DNA of 32,333 nucleotides from Gammaproteobacteria bacterium (GCA_003134045.1 PLAH01000117.1:1-32333), one strand, 5' to 3'. Shown: positions 8,093 to 15,956, counted from the stretch's first letter. Made by a program: numbers and translations. Notes: generated by a model from the sequence alone, not told the origin.

Positions 8093-9291
8093 CGACGGCT
8101 CAACCGGCCTCGGCGGGCGCACCGGTGCGGGACTTCCGTTTCTGGTGCGCCTATGCCGTCATGATTGCGCCGAATGCGGCCGTAGGCTTGACTCTGGCGG
8201 CCATGCCTCCCATCTTGCCGGAGCTCGCGACTCGCTTGGGCGGCGAACGTAGTGCCCAACTCATTACGTCGGTGGCCGGCTTCGGCATGATCGTGGGCGG
8301 CATGTTCAGCGGCCGGCTGCTCGAGCGGGCCGGCATCCGCGCCTTCGTGTTGGCATCGCTGTTGATCTACGGTGTATTCGGCTCGCTCGGCTGGTTCCTA
8401 TCCACCGCCGTGAGCATGGGAATCAGTCGATTCTTTCTGGGCATGGGCGGCGTCTTCTTCAGTACGGCGGCTTTGGCCTTGACCGCCGCCACCTTCACCG
8501 GCGAGGCCCGTTCGCGGGTCATCGGCCTGCAGCAGGCGACGTCGCAGGTAGTGAATGTGTGCGCGGTGTTCATTGTCGGCGCCCTGGTGCAAGTGACCGG
8601 CTGGCGCGGTGCGTTTCTGCTCTATGGAGCCTTCGCGCTGGCATTATTGTGCATGGCAGTGATTGGCGTGCGTCCGGTCGCTGGCGCCGGCAACGGTGCT
8701 TCAGCGGCTGCGAGCGTTGCCGCACCCACCGGATTTCTACGGACCATCGCTCCGGTATGTGCGCTGACCACCCTCATGGGCATCCTCACGGTGATCCCTA
8801 TGGCGCAACTGCCGTTCGTGCTGTTGGACAATGGGAATGGCGCGGCCCAGACGGTATCCATCGTGCTTGGCGTGAACTTCGTCTTTGCCGCCATGAGCGC
8901 CATGAGCTTTGCAAAGCTCAAGACGCGCTTCGGCAAAAGGACTACCTTCATGGCGGGACTGATCTGCGGCATGGTCGGCATCGCACTCATGGGCATCACG
9001 CATGTACTGGTGCTGTCCTGTACCGCAGCCGCGCTGGCCGGGTTCGGCACGGGGATATATAACACCTATGTGTTCGATCATGGCGTTGAAATTTCGCCTC
9101 CCGTGTTTCACGGCCGCGCGGCGGGGCTCCTATTCGCCTTCATGTTTTTTGGGGCGGCGATTAATCCTTTGGTCGCAGGTGTTTTCGAGCATGAATTCGG
9201 GCGGCATGCCGCGTTGCCCGTCATGGCAGTCGTCGCCTTGCTATGCGGGCTACCGGTGATTCTGCGCCGTGCGGCCCCCGTTCACGCATGA
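8086..9291 (+). CDS. Major facilitator superfamily permease
   Basis: 401 residues, TTG start overlapping the receptor's stop, with GGGGG upstream. Twelve hydrophobic helices are visible in two sets of six, with a polar, Ala/Gly-rich cytoplasmic loop around residues 195-215. The MFS loop 2-3 region (GGMFSGRLLERAGIR) and helix-4 region (FFLGMGGVFFSTAALAL) are conserved. It acts in the cytoplasmic membrane, presumably importing the compound delivered by the adjacent TonB receptor. Its end overlaps the next gene by ATGA, indicating translational coupling. Substrate unknown; a carboxylated sugar or lactone would fit the neighbouring enzymes. Confidence 0.88.
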   Translation: MVATAQPASAGAPVRDFRFWCAYAVMIAPNAAVGLTLAAMPPILPELATRLGGERSAQLITSVAGFGMIVGGMFSGRLLERAGIRAFVLASLLIYGVFGSLGWFLSTAVSMGISRFFLGMGGVFFSTAALALTAATFTGEARSRVIGLQQATSQVVNVCAVFIVGALVQVTGWRGAFLLYGAFALALLCMAVIGVRPVAGAGNGASAAASVAAPTGFLRTIAPVCALTTLMGILTVIPMAQLPFVLLDNGNGAAQTVSIVLGVNFVFAAMSAMSFAKLKTRFGKRTTFMAGLICGMVGIALMGITHVLVLSCTAAALAGFGTGIYNTYVFDHGVEISPPVFHGRAAGLLFAFMFFGAAINPLVAGVFEHEFGRHAALPVMAVVALLCGLPVILRRAAPVHA

Positions 9292-10112
9292 GTGATCATG
9301 TTCGGATCTGCACCGCCTCCAGCAGTGCGACGGCAACTGGCGACTGTCGCGGACAGGTACTGGTCTCGGGTTCCTACGGTGGCGAATATAACGCCTTTCA
9401 TGCCGGCAAATGGGGCATCCGCGGCGTGATACTGAACGACGCGGGCGTCGGCAAAAATGGCGCGGGAATCCGCGGTCTGCCGTACCTGGACAGCGTTGGG
9501 CTGGCGGCCGCGACTGCCGATGCGCGGACCTGCCACATCGGGGACGCCGAGCATATGCTCGCGCATGGGACCATCAGCTACGTGAATGAATCCGCACAGG
9601 CTGCGGGCTGCCGGCTTGGGGAGTCGGTGCGCGACTGTGCCGAGCGATTGCGGGCCGCGCCGGTGGTGCGCGCACGCATGCCTGAAGTTCACGGCGGCAG
9701 ACGGGCAGTGATCCGCTCCACGCCAACACCGCCCATCGTCTGCTTGGACGCGGCGCCGCTCCTCGAGGAGGGCGACGCCGGTGCCATCGTCATTACGGGT
9801 TCGCATGCCGCGCTATTCCGTGGCCAGCCTGACGGCGTCATTAAGCCGGACGTGCGGGCTATATTCTTCAGCGACGCGGGAGTCGGTCTCGATCAGGCGG
9901 GCATCGCCCGGCTGCCCACACTGGACGAGCGCGGCATTGCCTCGGGCTGCGCGGCGGCGGATAGCGCGGAGATCGGCAATGCGGGTTCGATTTACCGAGA
10001 AGGCGTGTTGTCACACGTGAATCATACGGCGGCGCGGCTCGGCGGGCGCGTTGGCATGCGAGTATTCGATTTCGTGGCGTTGCTCTGCGACGCTCGGAGT
10101 GTTGCGACGTGA
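9288..10112 (+). CDS. Uncharacterised protein made of two homologous halves (NDAGVG / SDAGVG repeats)
   Basis: 274 residues from the ATG that overlaps the permease stop (ATGA); an upstream in-frame ATG lies inside the permease gene. Residues about 23-121 and 166-266 align with each other along their length: VLVSGSYGG/IVITGSHAA, ILNDAGVG/FFSDAGVG, AGIRGLPYLD/AGIARLPTLD, HIGDA/EIGNA and ISYVN/LSHVN. The repeat has a beta strand, a Gly-Ser loop, an Asp-Ala-Gly-Val-Gly loop, then a Ser-x-Val-Asn motif, like a small alpha/beta enzyme domain. I recall single-copy relatives only as hypothetical proteins in catabolic operons. Tight overlaps on both sides (the next gene starts by GTGA) imply stoichiometric production with the pathway enzymes. 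Function unknown. Confidence 0.75.
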   Translation: MSDHVRICTASSSATATGDCRGQVLVSGSYGGEYNAFHAGKWGIRGVILNDAGVGKNGAGIRGLPYLDSVGLAAATADARTCHIGDAEHMLAHGTISYVNESAQAAGCRLGESVRDCAERLRAAPVVRARMPEVHGGRRAVIRSTPTPPIVCLDAAPLLEEGDAGAIVITGSHAALFRGQPDGVIKPDVRAIFFSDAGVGLDQAGIARLPTLDERGIASGCAAADSAEIGNAGSIYREGVLSHVNHTAARLGGRVGMRVFDFVALLCDARSVAT

Positions 10113-10963
10113 AAATCGTGCGCCATGGCCCTTCCGGCGAGGAACGTCCCGGGGTCGTCGATGCGCACGGAACGGTGCGCGACCTGTCCGGTGTGATGGC
10201 GGACTGGACACCGCGCGCGCTCGCGCACGACGAACTGCGGCGCATCGCCGCGCTCGACCTGGGCGACTTGCCCGTCGTGGATCCCGCTGTGCGGTTGGGG
10301 ATTCCCGTGGCGGCCATCGGCAAATTCATTGCCATCGGCATGAACTTCGTCGACTTCGCACTCGATGCGGGCAGGCCCCTCCCCAAGGAGCCGACCATTT
10401 TCACCAAGGCGATCAGCTGTCTCACGGGTCCCACCGACACGGTCGTCCTACCCCAAGGATCGACCCACACGGACTGGGAAGTCGAGTTGGGCGTTGTCAT
10501 GGGAGCGACCGCGCGCTATGCCGAAACGCGCGACGCCCTGGATCTGGTCGCGGGCTATTGCCTGGTGAACGACCTGTCGGAGCGAGAGTTCCAGAACGAT
10601 CGCGGGGGCACCTGGGACAAAGGGAAGGGGTGCGATACGTTCGGACCGGTCGGGCCCTGGTTGGTCACCACCGATGAGGTGAGCGATCCACAGGACGTCG
10701 ATCTCTGGCTCGAGGTCAACGGCGTGCGTTACCAAAACGGCCATACCAGAAACATGATCTTCCCCGTGGCGGAGCTGATCGCCTATGTAAGCCAATTCAT
10801 GACCCTTAACCCGGGCGACATCCTCACCACCGGTAGTCCCGCGGGCATAGGCAGCACGCTCAAGCCCGCGCCGGTTTTTTTGCAGGCCGACGACGTCATG
10901 CGTCTCGGAAGCGGCAAGCTGGGCATCCAGCAACATCGAGTAGAATCCTGGAGACGCAATTGA
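10109..10963 (+). CDS. Fumarylacetoacetate hydrolase family protein
   Basis: 284 residues, GTG start overlapping the previous stop. The C-terminal FAH fold is clear: the metal ligands appear in TDWEVELGVVMG (Glu124, Glu126) and LVNDLSERE (Asp155), followed by GCDTFGPVGPWLVT, the subfamily stretch ending NMIFPVAELIAYVSQ and the loop GDILTTGSPAGIG. The KGKGCDTFGPVGPW segment is typical of the group that includes 2,4-diketo-3-deoxy-L-rhamnonate/fuconate hydrolases and ureidoglycolate-lyase-like proteins. These enzymes hydrolyse or isomerise 2,4-diketo acids using Mg2+. In this operon it may cleave or decarboxylate a keto-acid intermediate. It ends in a TTGA overlap with the aldehyde dehydrogenase. 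Confidence 0.88.
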   Translation: MKIVRHGPSGEERPGVVDAHGTVRDLSGVMADWTPRALAHDELRRIAALDLGDLPVVDPAVRLGIPVAAIGKFIAIGMNFVDFALDAGRPLPKEPTIFTKAISCLTGPTDTVVLPQGSTHTDWEVELGVVMGATARYAETRDALDLVAGYCLVNDLSEREFQNDRGGTWDKGKGCDTFGPVGPWLVTTDEVSDPQDVDLWLEVNGVRYQNGHTRNMIFPVAELIAYVSQFMTLNPGDILTTGSPAGIGSTLKPAPVFLQADDVMRLGSGKLGIQQHRVESWRRN

Positions 10964-12396
10964 ACCATGCAAATTTCATCGCGGGCGAGTGGGTAGAGTC
11001 CACCGACGCCGCGCGCAATGTCAATCCTTCGGACACGGCCGATGTCGTAGGAGAGTATTGCCGAGCGGATGTCTCTCGAGTGAAGACGGCCATCTCCGCG
11101 GCGAAGGCGGCCTTTCCCGCCTGGTCACGTTCACCGCCGCAGCTTCGCGCCGACATGCTCGACAAAATCGGCAACGAAATTCTGGCGCGCCGCGCCGAAC
11201 TCGGCGATCTTCTCGCGCGTGAGGAGGGCAAGACCCTGGCCGAGGCGACCGGCGAGGCCGCGCGTGCCGGCTACATTTTCAAATATTTCGCGGCGGCGGT
11301 GGTGAGCAACGAAGGCCAGGTGCTGCGCTCCGTGAGACCGGACGTCGACGTGGAGGTCACGCGGGAACCAGTTGGCGTCATCGGGATTTTGACGCCCTGG
11401 AATTTCCCGATCGCCATTCCGTCATGGAAGATCGCGCCCGCGCTCGCCTTCGGCAATTGCGTGGTTTTCAAACCGGCCGATCTGGTGCCGGGATCGAGCT
11501 GGGCGCTTGCGGAAATCATTTCGCGTTCAGGCATTCCACCGGGCGTGTTCAATCTCGTCATGGGGCGCGGCACCGTCGTCGGCAATGCCATTGTGAACGA
11601 TCCTGGCATTCCCGCGGTGACTTTCACGGGATCTGTGGCAACTGGACGAGGCGTACTCGAGGCTGCGGCGCGACGGGGCGCCAAGGTGCAACTGGAAATG
11701 GGCGGCAAGAACCCGCTGGTGGTTCTCGCCGATGCGGATTTGACCGCCGCCGTGAGGGTCGCGCTCGACGGCGCGTTCTTTTCCACCGGTCAGCGTTGCA
11801 CGGCGTCGTCCCGGCTCATCGTGGCAAGCGCCATCCACGACCGCTTCGTCGACGAGCTTGCGACGGCAATGCGCCAGCAGGTCATCGACGATGCACGCAA
11901 ACCGGGAACAACCATCGGTCCCGTAGTCGACCCCAAGCAGTTGCGGCAAGATCTCGATTACATCGACATCGCACGATCCGATGGCGCCCGATTGGTGGTG
12001 GGCGGAGAGGAAGTGTCGCGCGACAAGGTCGGCTTTTACCTGAGCCCGGCCCTTCTTACCGAGACACGCAACGAGCAGCGAATCAATCAAGAAGAGGTGT
12101 TCGGCCCTGTCGCCAGCGTCATTCGGGTCGACAACTATGATGAAGCGCTCGCCGTTGCCAACGCGTCGCCCTTCGGCCTGTGCGCGGGAATTTGCACGAC
12201 CTCACTGAAGTATGCCCGGCACTTTCAGCGCAATGCGGACGCGGGCATGGTCATGGTAAACCTCCCCACAGCCGGAGTGGACTACCATGTGCCATTTGGC
12301 GGCCGCAAGGAATCGAGCTACGGGCCCAAGGAACAGGGGCGAAGCGCGGCGGAGTTCTTCACGCAGAGTAAGACGGCTTACATCCGCAGCGAATGA
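10960..12396 (+). CDS. Aldehyde dehydrogenase, probable 2,5-dioxovalerate (alpha-ketoglutaric semialdehyde) dehydrogenase
   Basis: 478 residues, TTG start overlapping the previous stop (TTGA). All class features are present: TPWNFP (146-150), the cofactor Lys in VVFKPAD (Lys171), TFTGS (221-225), the general base in LEMGGK (Glu246), the nucleophile in GQRCTASS (Cys280) and EEVFGPV. The overall pattern, with YHVPFGGRKESSYGPKEQG near the end, fits the alpha-ketoglutaric semialdehyde dehydrogenase group. KdgD at the head of the same operon makes 2,5-dioxopentanoate, so oxidation to 2-oxoglutarate, feeding the citrate cycle, is the natural role. The family is certain; the substrate is inferred from context. 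Confidence 0.87.
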   Translation: MNHANFIAGEWVESTDAARNVNPSDTADVVGEYCRADVSRVKTAISAAKAAFPAWSRSPPQLRADMLDKIGNEILARRAELGDLLAREEGKTLAEATGEAARAGYIFKYFAAAVVSNEGQVLRSVRPDVDVEVTREPVGVIGILTPWNFPIAIPSWKIAPALAFGNCVVFKPADLVPGSSWALAEIISRSGIPPGVFNLVMGRGTVVGNAIVNDPGIPAVTFTGSVATGRGVLEAAARRGAKVQLEMGGKNPLVVLADADLTAAVRVALDGAFFSTGQRCTASSRLIVASAIHDRFVDELATAMRQQVIDDARKPGTTIGPVVDPKQLRQDLDYIDIARSDGARLVVGGEEVSRDKVGFYLSPALLTETRNEQRINQEEVFGPVASVIRVDNYDEALAVANASPFGLCAGICTTSLKYARHFQRNADAGMVMVNLPTAGVDYHVPFGGRKESSYGPKEQGRSAAEFFTQSKTAYIRSE

Positions 12397-12411
12397 CGAG
12401 CGCGTAATCCT

Positions 12412-12437
12412 CGTGCGGTTCGGGGCAGAACCGCACG
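12412..12437 (+). terminator. Perfect hairpin after the catabolic operon
   Basis: CGTGCGGTTC (12412-12421), a 6-nt loop, then GAACCGCACG (12428-12437). It lies 16 bp after the aldehyde dehydrogenase stop. There is no T-run, so it is not a classical intrinsic terminator; it may stabilise the 3' end. Its right arm runs into the tRNA-like fragment. Confidence 0.4.
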
Positions 12438-12479
12438 GCCTTCTGGGGGTCGGGAGTTCGAATCTCTCCGGGCGCACCA
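12432..12479 (+). other. 3' fragment of a tRNA gene (tRNA-Arg-like), probable attachment-site scar
   Basis: The T-stem GGGAG (12452-12456), loop TTCGAAT and closing CTCTC (12464-12468) are followed by a 3' acceptor strand CGGGCGC, A73 and CCA (12477-12479). The preceding GGCCTTCT resembles the anticodon region of tRNA-Arg(TCT), whose 5' strand would be GCGCCCG. No D-arm or 5' acceptor strand exists upstream, so it is not a functional tRNA. Such 3' tails with CCA are typical att copies left by tyrosine integrases. Confidence 0.6.
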
Positions 12480-13169
12480 TATTTTCACGGTCTATTCCGG
12501 TCAAATGGGTAACGGTTTATACCGCGGTAAGCGCAAATGCGTTACACGTGCACCTCATGTTGGCGCTTTTCCGTGAGTGACAAATAAGCGATCACTTTAC
12601 CCAGCATTATTCAAGACAATCGCTACGCGAACTTAACCTGCGCGGTTCATCGTCACTCTATGCCGACTACGGCGAATGGCGACGGCCCGTCGCATCGTAG
12701 AATCCCCAGTCCGCAGCGATTCACCGAGTTTTCCTGCGACTGATGACGGGGGAAGCGCCCGCTAACGACGGCCGCCCACTGCTGCTTAGGCTGAATGCCA
12801 TCGAGCGTTGCCCTGGACGTTGCTTGGGGGGTCCGCATCACCCGTACCCCAGTCCGTCGACTTCGCTTCCAGCGTCGGAATTTTCGACACCCGATACCAT
12901 GCGACCGCAGCCGCTAATGCACTGGACCCTGAGAATCCTGCGCAAAATGTATTCGTTTAGGAAATTGCCTCAAAAGGGATCTCATCCATATGGTCCGGTC
13001 GTTCCGCGCTGCAGGCGTCATAGAGCTCGCGAAAAAAAAGTCGCAATGCCACCTGGACTTTGTCGGTCTCGTTGTGTCAGCCGCTTGCTGTGGGTCCTTT
13101 CAATAGAGATTGTCTGTGAGACGTCGATTCACGCGATCGGTGCAAATAGGTGTGAGTGTGGCTGACAGT
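12480..13169. other. Gap without a supportable gene
   Basis: Frames are short and have no recognisable motifs. The longest open frame (plus strand, 12743-13165) has improbable composition and no ribosome site. The stretch lies between the tRNA-Arg-like scar and the integrase remnant and is probably decayed mobile DNA, including the missing catalytic part of that integrase. Confidence 0.4.
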
Positions 13170-13678
13170 CCTGAAGGCCATGCTCAGCTGACGGCCGACG
13201 TTATACATCTTGCGCACAATCGAGACAAAGCGATTGGCAGCGTAGGGGTCCAATATCCGCGTGGATGCTCGCGACATCGGCTCGAGTTATCGCCGAGGCC
13301 AAATGCGCCCCGAATTTGGGAATGAATAGTTGATTGAGACATGACTCATCAATCTTCCACGTCTTTTTCTTGGGTTTCGCGTGCCGGTTGATGTACATCT
13401 CGGCCAGCATTTTTACCGTCCGCGGCGATTCCGAAATAGAGTCGAGCACTTCGTCGCGCCTGTTCCAACGTCATCGAATCGGATCGGCCCAGATCGATAG
13501 CTCGCTTTCGCCTCTGAACGCGGTAACCGCCCACATAGCTGCCGCGGCCATTGGGGAACTTGCGAAGGCCAAAGCCCGGCAGTGAAAGATCCCAATAAAT
13601 GCATTGCGATTTCCCGCGTGCGTCACCAAGATATGGGAGCGCTCGGACATTATCCTGGCGAAGTTTTACTTTAGGCAT
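13170..13678 (-). pseudogene. Decayed tyrosine recombinase (P4-type integrase)
   Basis: Starts at MPKVKLRQDNV (ATG at 13678). The N-terminal arm-binding domain of prophage/island integrases is readable (YWDLSLPGFGLRKFPNGRGSY, LGRSDSMTLEQARRSAR). The sequence then shifts frame near 13430 into the core-binding domain (ESPRTVKMLAEMYINRH, IPKFGAHLASAITRADV) and again near 13240 (DPYAANRFVSIVRKMYN). The catalytic domain with the Arg-His-Arg-Tyr residues is absent. These enzymes insert islands at tRNA 3' ends, and a tRNA-Lys-like 3' tail lies 160 bp away. It cannot be active. Confidence 0.8.
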
Positions 13679-13838
13679 GAAGTCTAGACCAGTATGGGAG
13701 TGACCAAAGAGTGACCGCGGCGGATAGTATCCGGGCCGATGCGGGCGATCCAAGTCACGGCGGCGATACGGTAACCCGTTGATTAATGAAAATAAACCAC
13801 ACTGCAGCGTAATGTGTCGTAGTGAAAACGCGTGCTCT

Positions 13839-13879
13839 CAATCAATTGGTCGTAGGTTCGATCCCTACACGGCCCACGA
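13839..13879 (+). other. 3' fragment of tRNA-Lys, probable attachment-site scar
   Basis: The sequence AATCAATTGGTCG is followed by the T-stem GTAGG, loop TTCGATC, stem CCTAC and acceptor strand ACGGCCCA. This reproduces the 3' half of a gammaproteobacterial tRNA-Lys from the anticodon stem on. The terminal triplet is CGA rather than CCA. The 5' half is missing. It lies next to the decayed integrase, as expected for an att site. Confidence 0.65.
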
Positions 13880-13895
13880 TAATTGCTGGATTTTC

Positions 13896-13916
13896 AAAGA
13901 CTTTCTGGGTCTTTTT
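13896..13916 (+). terminator. Weak intrinsic-terminator-like hairpin
   Basis: AAAGAC (13896-13901) and GTCTTT (13909-13914) with a 7-nt loop, ending in a T5 run. It sits 16 bp after the tRNA-Lys scar, where a tRNA gene's own terminator would be, so the DNA to its right may be the original flank. Confidence 0.35.
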
Positions 13917-14005
13917 GGTAGAAGGAGTTTCTACCGTTCAATTGTCGGATCTGTGTTCACGAGCGGCTCAAGCCTGTTCCTGACGTGTATTCTCACGGCA
14001 TCTGC

Positions 14006-14398
14006 TTAATTGGCGCTGCGCAGGCCTAGATGCTGAACGAACGGATCGAAATCGCGATCGCTGTATAGCAATGAGATTTCCTTTTCGATGCAGCTCGTCG
14101 CGATCAGTGTGTCGATGGTCTTCCGAATCGTGATGCCAAGAGTCCTGAGCTTGCGGAAGTTTCTCGCCGCTTGAACGGCGATTTCTTCGCCGACTAGCGG
14201 GATCGTAGGGAGGGAAGCAAATAATTTCCTGCCTTGATTAAATTCCCGCTCGCTGACGAATCCTTGCAGCACCTCCGTCAAGATTAAATCACCGGTTATA
14301 ACCTGCTCGAAACCGAGAAAGGTGTCGAGTTTGTCAGCCTCTGCAGTGTCGACGCCACGAAAGTAATCCACCCAGACACTGCTATCGACCAATATCAC
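14006..14398 (-). CDS. vapC: VapC-type PIN-domain ribonuclease toxin
   Basis: 130 residues, GTG start overlapping the antitoxin stop (GTGA). The PIN fold's acidic metal site is intact: Asp5 in MILVDSSVWVDYF, Glu42 in ILTEVLQG, Asp96 in RKTIDTLIA and Asp114/Asp116 in YSDRDFDPF. VapC toxins cleave tRNA or rRNA and are neutralised by the cognate VapB. The PIN residues and the partner gene are present, so the module looks functional. It is the first of two vapBC pairs in this accessory region; the two VapC proteins are not close to each other in sequence. Confidence 0.9.
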   Translation of the reverse strand: MILVDSSVWVDYFRGVDTAEADKLDTFLGFEQVITGDLILTEVLQGFVSEREFNQGRKLFASLPTIPLVGEEIAVQAARNFRKLRTLGITIRKTIDTLIATSCIEKEISLLYSDRDFDPFVQHLGLRSAN

Positions 14399-14589
14399 CT
14401 ATCCGACCTCATCGCGGTCAGATCGCCGCGCCACGGCAGCTTGCCGCGAAACTGTCGGATTTCTTCCTGTTTGCGAAGCCGAATGAGAGTTTGAAGTCCC
14501 AACTCAACGGCCTCGCGCTTGGTCTTGAGGCCTGTGAGTCGAAGAGTTTCTTTCATCAATTTCTCATCGATGACTATATTCGTACGCAT
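14395..14589 (-). CDS. vapB: VapB-type ribbon-helix-helix antitoxin
   Basis: 64 residues. The N-terminus MRTNIVIDEKLMKETLRLTG is the beta-strand and first helix of the VapB family 2 fold, followed by KTKREAVELGLQTLIRLRKQ. The C-terminal tail (QFRGKLPWRGDL) is the typical toxin-binding strap. It is first in the operon and should repress its own promoter through the inverted repeat immediately upstream. Confidence 0.9.
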   Translation of the reverse strand: MRTNIVIDEKLMKETLRLTGLKTKREAVELGLQTLIRLRKQEEIRQFRGKLPWRGDLTAMRSDR

Positions 14590-14590
14590 G

Positions 14591-14647
14591 ATGTGTATCC
14601 AGGTGTCGATTCATACACATTATATGATACGACATGCAGTTTGGCAA
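14591..14647 (-). promoter_or_regulatory. vapBC promoter with inverted-repeat operator
   Basis: Read on the minus strand: TTGCCA (14642-14647), exactly 17 bp, then a perfect TATAAT (14619-14624). Downstream, ATGTGTAT and ATACACAT (14591-14598 and 14613-14620) form a perfect 8-bp inverted repeat covering the start site, which is the expected place for VapB autorepression. Confidence 0.75.
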
Positions 14648-15073
14648 AGGACTCCACTGGGGTATTACACGCACTGGCACGCCCGGGCGCTATCCCAAGG
14701 GAGTGCCTGCCCACGAGTCAGGTCGAGTTATCGAGGACGCGCTAACCAGCAAGTGGCCTCGAACTCGCGACACTGTTGTCGCGATGCGGCATTGATAACC
14801 CTCTTGGTGCGCATCCTGCCCGACCGGCGGCCATCGCCAGCGAATCGGTTTCTCGCCAAGAAATTCCGTCGACGCATAGTGGATTTTCATGGTAAGTCGA
14901 TGTCCTGTTTCCGAAGAAGCACCGGACGCGTTCCGCACCCGAGGTGTGGTAATGGCGCCAGCGCCTGAACGCCCCGCGCGTTGAGGCCGATCCTTTACCA
15001 CAGGAGGATCTGTTCTAGTTCTGTGAACGAGAGCGTTATCAAATCTACCGTGATACTTTCTACCAATAGTGGT
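14648..15073. other. Gap without a supportable gene
   Basis: I see no conserved motif or ribosome site on either strand. It separates the vapBC promoter from a decayed HNH gene and probably holds its lost 5' part and other debris. Confidence 0.4.
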
Positions 15074-15385
15074 GAAAAACCTCGGCGTTTATAGATAGGG
15101 CGTTCGGCCTCGGTACCGAATGCTTTTGGTGCAAATCGACGATAGACGTCACGGACGACCATGTACCACCCAAAGCGGCATTCCCCAAAACGCGTGCATG
15201 AAAAAATGCCAAACGTCCCGGCGTGCGCGAAGTGCAACAGCCGTTGGCAAATTGAAGGTGAGTATTTTCGGGACTTCCTGCTAGTTGGACCGCTTGCTAC
15301 GTGCCAGCACCCCGACCTCGAAGAGATACGGGGTAACTACAATCGGGCAAGAGAGAGAGACGGAAAAGCGGGTCGAAAAAGTCTC
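15074..15385 (+). pseudogene. Broken HNH endonuclease-like gene
   Basis: One frame reads GTECFWCKST then VTDDHVPPKAAFPKTRA and hits a stop. The next frame, from about 15197, continues HEKMPNVPACAKCNSRWQIE and GEYFRDFLLVGPLA. Together they give the zinc-knuckle C-x-x-C, the catalytic DDHVPPK segment and the second C-x-x-C-N of HNH-type nucleases, split by one frameshift. There is no start codon, and the 3' end runs without a stop into an unrelated exported-protein frame near 15385. It is a remnant. Confidence 0.65.
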
Positions 15386-15931
15386 TTTGTTGGATCCTCT
15401 CTCTCAGGAAGTTTTACGATTGATTTTGGCGCTGCGACGGTTTCCGGTGGAACGATTGGGCAAACGAATGGATCCTGGTATCAGCAGACTCTCGGCGGCA
15501 GTTCTTATTCGTTGCCCACGCCCAATGCATTGGTTTTCAGTTCCACTTTGCAGACCGGCGGATACACTTTTTTTTCGAGTGTCCCGTCAACTTTCTTTAG
15601 CAACAGCGTTGTTGTGGGCAATTCGCAAGTCGGCAATGTTTCCTGGCAAGGGCAAGATTTCGAAACCTCCAGCAGCAATTCGACCTTGTGGAGTACCGTA
15701 ACTTTCTTAAATTCCGGTAGCACTCTAACGTACGATGCGAATGGTCTGCCTATACTCGCAAACGCGACCAGTCAGTCTAACCAATTAATCTACGAGGTTA
15801 ATGGCGCGCAAGCAGGCGATCTTGTGTACACAATTACTTCCCTGACTCCCGTCCCGCTTCCCGCATCCGCCTGGCTGATGCTGAGCAGCATCTTCGGACT
15901 GGGTGTGAAGGCCCGTCGCCGCGCTGCCTGA
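15386..15931 (+). pseudogene. Exported protein with PEP-CTERM-like sorting tail, N-terminus lost
   Basis: From about residue 76 of a chimeric open frame the sequence is Ser/Thr/Gly/Asn-rich (FTIDFGAATVSGGTIGQ, GNVSWQGQDFETSSS, STLTYDANGLPIL), typical of secreted beta-rich proteins. It ends with the tripartite signal VPLPASAWLMLSSIFGLG followed by KARRR. This is the VPLP variant of PEP-CTERM, which directs exosortase processing and surface anchoring. No signal peptide remains, because the frame is fused to the HNH remnant. A good terminator follows. The original gene was probably longer and exported. Confidence 0.6.
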
Positions 15932-15956
15932 TCTCGCTGCTGTCGCGCCTGAGAAG

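Noticed and set aside
12432..12479. Functional tRNA-Arg gene
   Set aside because: Only the T-arm, acceptor 3' strand and CCA are present; no D-arm or 5' acceptor strand was found upstream.
12743..13165. 140-codon plus-strand open frame
   Set aside because: It has improbable composition, no ribosome site, no homology I can recognise, and partly overlaps decayed integrase DNA.
13839..13879. Functional tRNA-Lys gene
   Set aside because: The 5' half is absent and the CCA end reads CGA.
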